Assembly: GCF_001693485.1 (NCBI RefSeq)
Contig: NZ_MAXC01000012.1
Coordinates: 496,001 to 560,000 of the forward strand
DNA from: Bradyrhizobium sp. LMTR 3
GTDB lineage: Bacteria; Pseudomonadota; Alphaproteobacteria; Rhizobiales; Xanthobacteraceae
Direction: 5' to 3'
Length of the DNA: 64,000 nucleotides
The position numbers and the translations under genes were made by a program. The notes beneath the pieces are model-generated. The model searched no databases. It had not been told where the DNA came from and saw only the letters and a list, made by a program, of their open reading frames with translations. Numbering within the stretch: position 1 is the stretch's first letter; the number at the start of each line of letters is the position of its first letter. Shown in pieces: positions 62,600 through 64,000 of this stretch.

Positions 62600-63772
62600 T
62601 CAACCCTTTGACTGCTTCTTGATTTCGTCGAACTTGGAAAGCGCTCGTTCAAATTTTTCGTTGAACAGCCACATCGCATCGAGAATTTCGCGGTAGGTCG
62701 CGGATGTTTTGGCCCGGTCAGCCTGTCCGAAGGTGAAAACGCTGTTGTTTCGCAGGTATGCCATGATCTTCGGGTCGGAAATTCTATAGTCGACCAGGTT
62801 GCGCGACCCGAGTGCGGACCTGGTCGGGCTCGGGATAATCTGGATGAGTTCAAACAGCTTCATTTGATCGATCGGATCCGGCAGTTTTTTCACGATCGCC
62901 GGTACTTGCGGGAAAATATCCGCGTGTGCGTTCATGAGGCCATCCCGCACGGCGGTCCAGTGGTTGTACCGATGGTCCTGATTGCCGGCCCGTGCCTCTT
63001 CCTTGTCGTCGCGGGCGTTCAGTGCGGGATCAAAGGCTGCGATCGACTTCTTTATCGCGGCCCATTTCCTTCGCCCGTTTTGATCTTCGGGTACGCCTGT
63101 TTGCAAGCTGCCCTTATACTTGTTCGAGCGCGCATTCCCGATGTTCTGATTGCCATTTGTCTCGGCAAAGAACAGGCCCAGGCTGATACGGCCTGCTGCT
63201 TCGGCATTGGCCGCATCAAGGCCCCTGGCTCGCGCAATGGCCGTGCCCAGATCGACAACGTCCTTGAATGGAGTATCCGAGTTTTGCGCGTTGGCGGGCG
63301 GCGCTTGCATCAGGTCGAAAAGTCTCCTGTACTCGTCGAGCAGCGGCTCGTTGTCGGCGCTAAAATACGCCGGAGGGATTCCGTATTTGTTGGGCCTGCC
63401 TATCCTGGACGGAAGAGCGTCGGTGAGATCCTTGTACGCGCTCATCATGTTGTTGCGTGCAAGGTAGAGTGCTTGTCCTGGCAAGTTCGGTAGTCGCTGG
63501 TTCGAATTGATCTGCGCGCGCCGCTGGCCCAGGATCGACTCGAAGTTGCTCCGTGCATTGTTGTATGTATTGAGCGCATCCGACTGTTTTTTTGTGAGTG
63601 CGGCCGGCTCGCCCATTGCAGGCGACATGAAGCCGAGATTGCCGATGGCGGCCGCCACGAGCGGCGCGACCGTGCTGACGACAGTATTGGTGGCAACGGA
63701 ACCCGGCACAGCGAAGAAGATTCCGAGAGCAAAGGCTGCCGCGGGCGCAGCAGTATGGCTTTTTATCCGCAT
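62600..63772 (-). CDS. Secreted hypothetical protein with lysozyme-like motif
   Basis: The 390-residue protein has a signal peptide (about 1-27) and a hydrophobic second segment (about 32-48). I recognise no named family. Around residues 196-226 it reads ISLGLFFAETNGNQNIGNA...YKGSLQTG. The Glu (E204) followed about 20 residues later by GSLQ is reminiscent of soluble lytic transglycosylases. Many charged residues follow. It converges on the amidase gene with a 39-base gap, which supports a cell-wall role. ATG 63772 lies just after the LivF-type stop. Confidence 0.6.
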   Translation of the reverse strand: MRIKSHTAAPAAAFALGIFFAVPGSVATNTVVSTVAPLVAAAIGNLGFMSPAMGEPAALTKKQSDALNTYNNARSNFESILGQRRAQINSNQRLPNLPGQALYLARNNMMSAYKDLTDALPSRIGRPNKYGIPPAYFSADNEPLLDEYRRLFDLMQAPPANAQNSDTPFKDVVDLGTAIARARGLDAANAEAAGRISLGLFFAETNGNQNIGNARSNKYKGSLQTGVPEDQNGRRKWAAIKKSIAAFDPALNARDDKEEARAGNQDHRYNHWTAVRDGLMNAHADIFPQVPAIVKKLPDPIDQMKLFELIQIIPSPTRSALGSRNLVDYRISDPKIMAYLRNNSVFTFGQADRAKTSATYREILDAMWLFNEKFERALSKFDEIKKQSKG

Positions 63773-63775
63773 GGC

Positions 63776-64000
63776 CTAAGCGAGCCAGCGCTTGCGTCGC
63801 TTGTAGTGCTTCACATCGCGGAATGATTTGCGCTTGTCCCCCGCGATGCCAAGATAGAATTCCTTGACATCCTCATTTGCGGCGAGCGCCCGCGCCTCGC
63901 CGTCCATCACTACCCGCCCATTTTCGAGGATGTATCCGTGTCTGGCGTATTTGAGCGCCATATTGGTGTTCTGCTCGGCGAGCAGGAACGTAACATTTTC
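63776..64000 (-). CDS. livF: Branched-chain amino acid ABC transporter ATPase LivF-like, C-terminal end
   Basis: The minus-strand frame is open to the end of the window and ends at TAG 63778-63776. The last 74 residues include the H-loop-type segment LLAEQNTNMALKYARHGYILENGRVVMDG and DVKEFYLG, as in LivF. The remaining part with the Walker motifs lies outside the window. It is next to the hypothetical secreted gene, four bases away on the same strand. Confidence 0.88.
   Translation of the reverse strand, partial: ENVTFLLAEQNTNMALKYARHGYILENGRVVMDGEARALAANEDVKEFYLGIAGDKRKSFRDVKHYKRRKRWLA

Noticed and set aside
1..64000. CRISPR arrays, rRNA genes, intact transposases and prophage genes
   Set aside because: I looked for regular repeat-spacer runs, rRNA cores and DDE transposase motifs and saw none.

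Overview
The window looks like chromosomal DNA of an alphaproteobacterium, most likely Bradyrhizobium or a close relative in the Nitrobacteraceae. The reasons are the uniformly high G+C content, an acpXL/fabZ/fabF/fabF/lpxXL-type set for very-long-chain lipid A acylation, an IalB-family protein, a xox-type lanthanide alcohol dehydrogenase set, many orphan periplasmic binding proteins, and several families of intergenic palindromic repeats that I associate with this group. The genus is inferred; there is no rRNA gene in the window.

Layout. 1-7.4 kb: end of an RND efflux adaptor with its pump, an IalB-like protein, and a large arylsulfatase divergent from a TetR regulator. 7.6-10.0 kb: tRNA-Gln followed by a small island-like segment with a broken group II intron reverse-transcriptase fragment and a glutamate-receptor-type channel; the segment ends in an imperfect copy of the tRNA 3' end. 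10.0-17.5 kb: a one-direction aromatic catabolic cluster (TetR, LigI-type lactonase, TTT binding protein, GalB, GalC/LigK, a 4,5-dihydroxyphthalate-decarboxylase-like protein, a type I extradiol dioxygenase, a P450). 17.6-24.3 kb: MFS transporter, PAS-GGDEF-EAL protein, HerA-like ATPase, AhpD-like protein. 24.3-29.0 kb: a repeat-rich gap, a secreted alpha/beta hydrolase, YnfA, a MerR-controlled MerT-like fusion protein, and a ClpX-type zinc-finger protein. 29.1-31.7 kb: a MarR regulator divergent from a 3-hydroxybenzoate 4-monooxygenase-like flavoprotein. 31.9-36.3 kb: the very-long-chain acyl cluster. 36.4-41.5 kb: polyamine binding protein, aminotransferase, rhodanese, GNAT and cyclase-family genes. 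41.9-50.8 kb: universal stress protein, two haloperoxidase-like genes (one truncated), Sco, MBL-fold protein, L,D-transpeptidase, a cyclic-nucleotide-binding protein, a serine hydrolase and an AOC-barrel-like protein. 51.5-59.5 kb: an orphan CHASE3-PAS-PAS histidine kinase divergent from an orphan binding protein, then a xoxF/cytochrome c/xoxJ set and a second, internally deleted xoxJ remnant. 59.7-64 kb: a DUF459/SGNH protein, an N-acetylmuramoyl-L-alanine amidase, an unknown secreted protein with a lysozyme-like motif, and the end of a LivF-type ATPase.

How genes fit together. The MobA-like enzyme would make protocatechuate, and the LigI-GalB-GalC set would finish a 4,5-ring-cleavage route from pyrone dicarboxylate to pyruvate and oxaloacetate. 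The usual LigAB dioxygenase and LigC dehydrogenase are not in the window. The xox set would oxidise alcohols in the periplasm with PQQ and a lanthanide, passing electrons to the neighbouring cytochrome c. Start sites were chosen by ribosome binding site and protein family fit; no homology search was possible.
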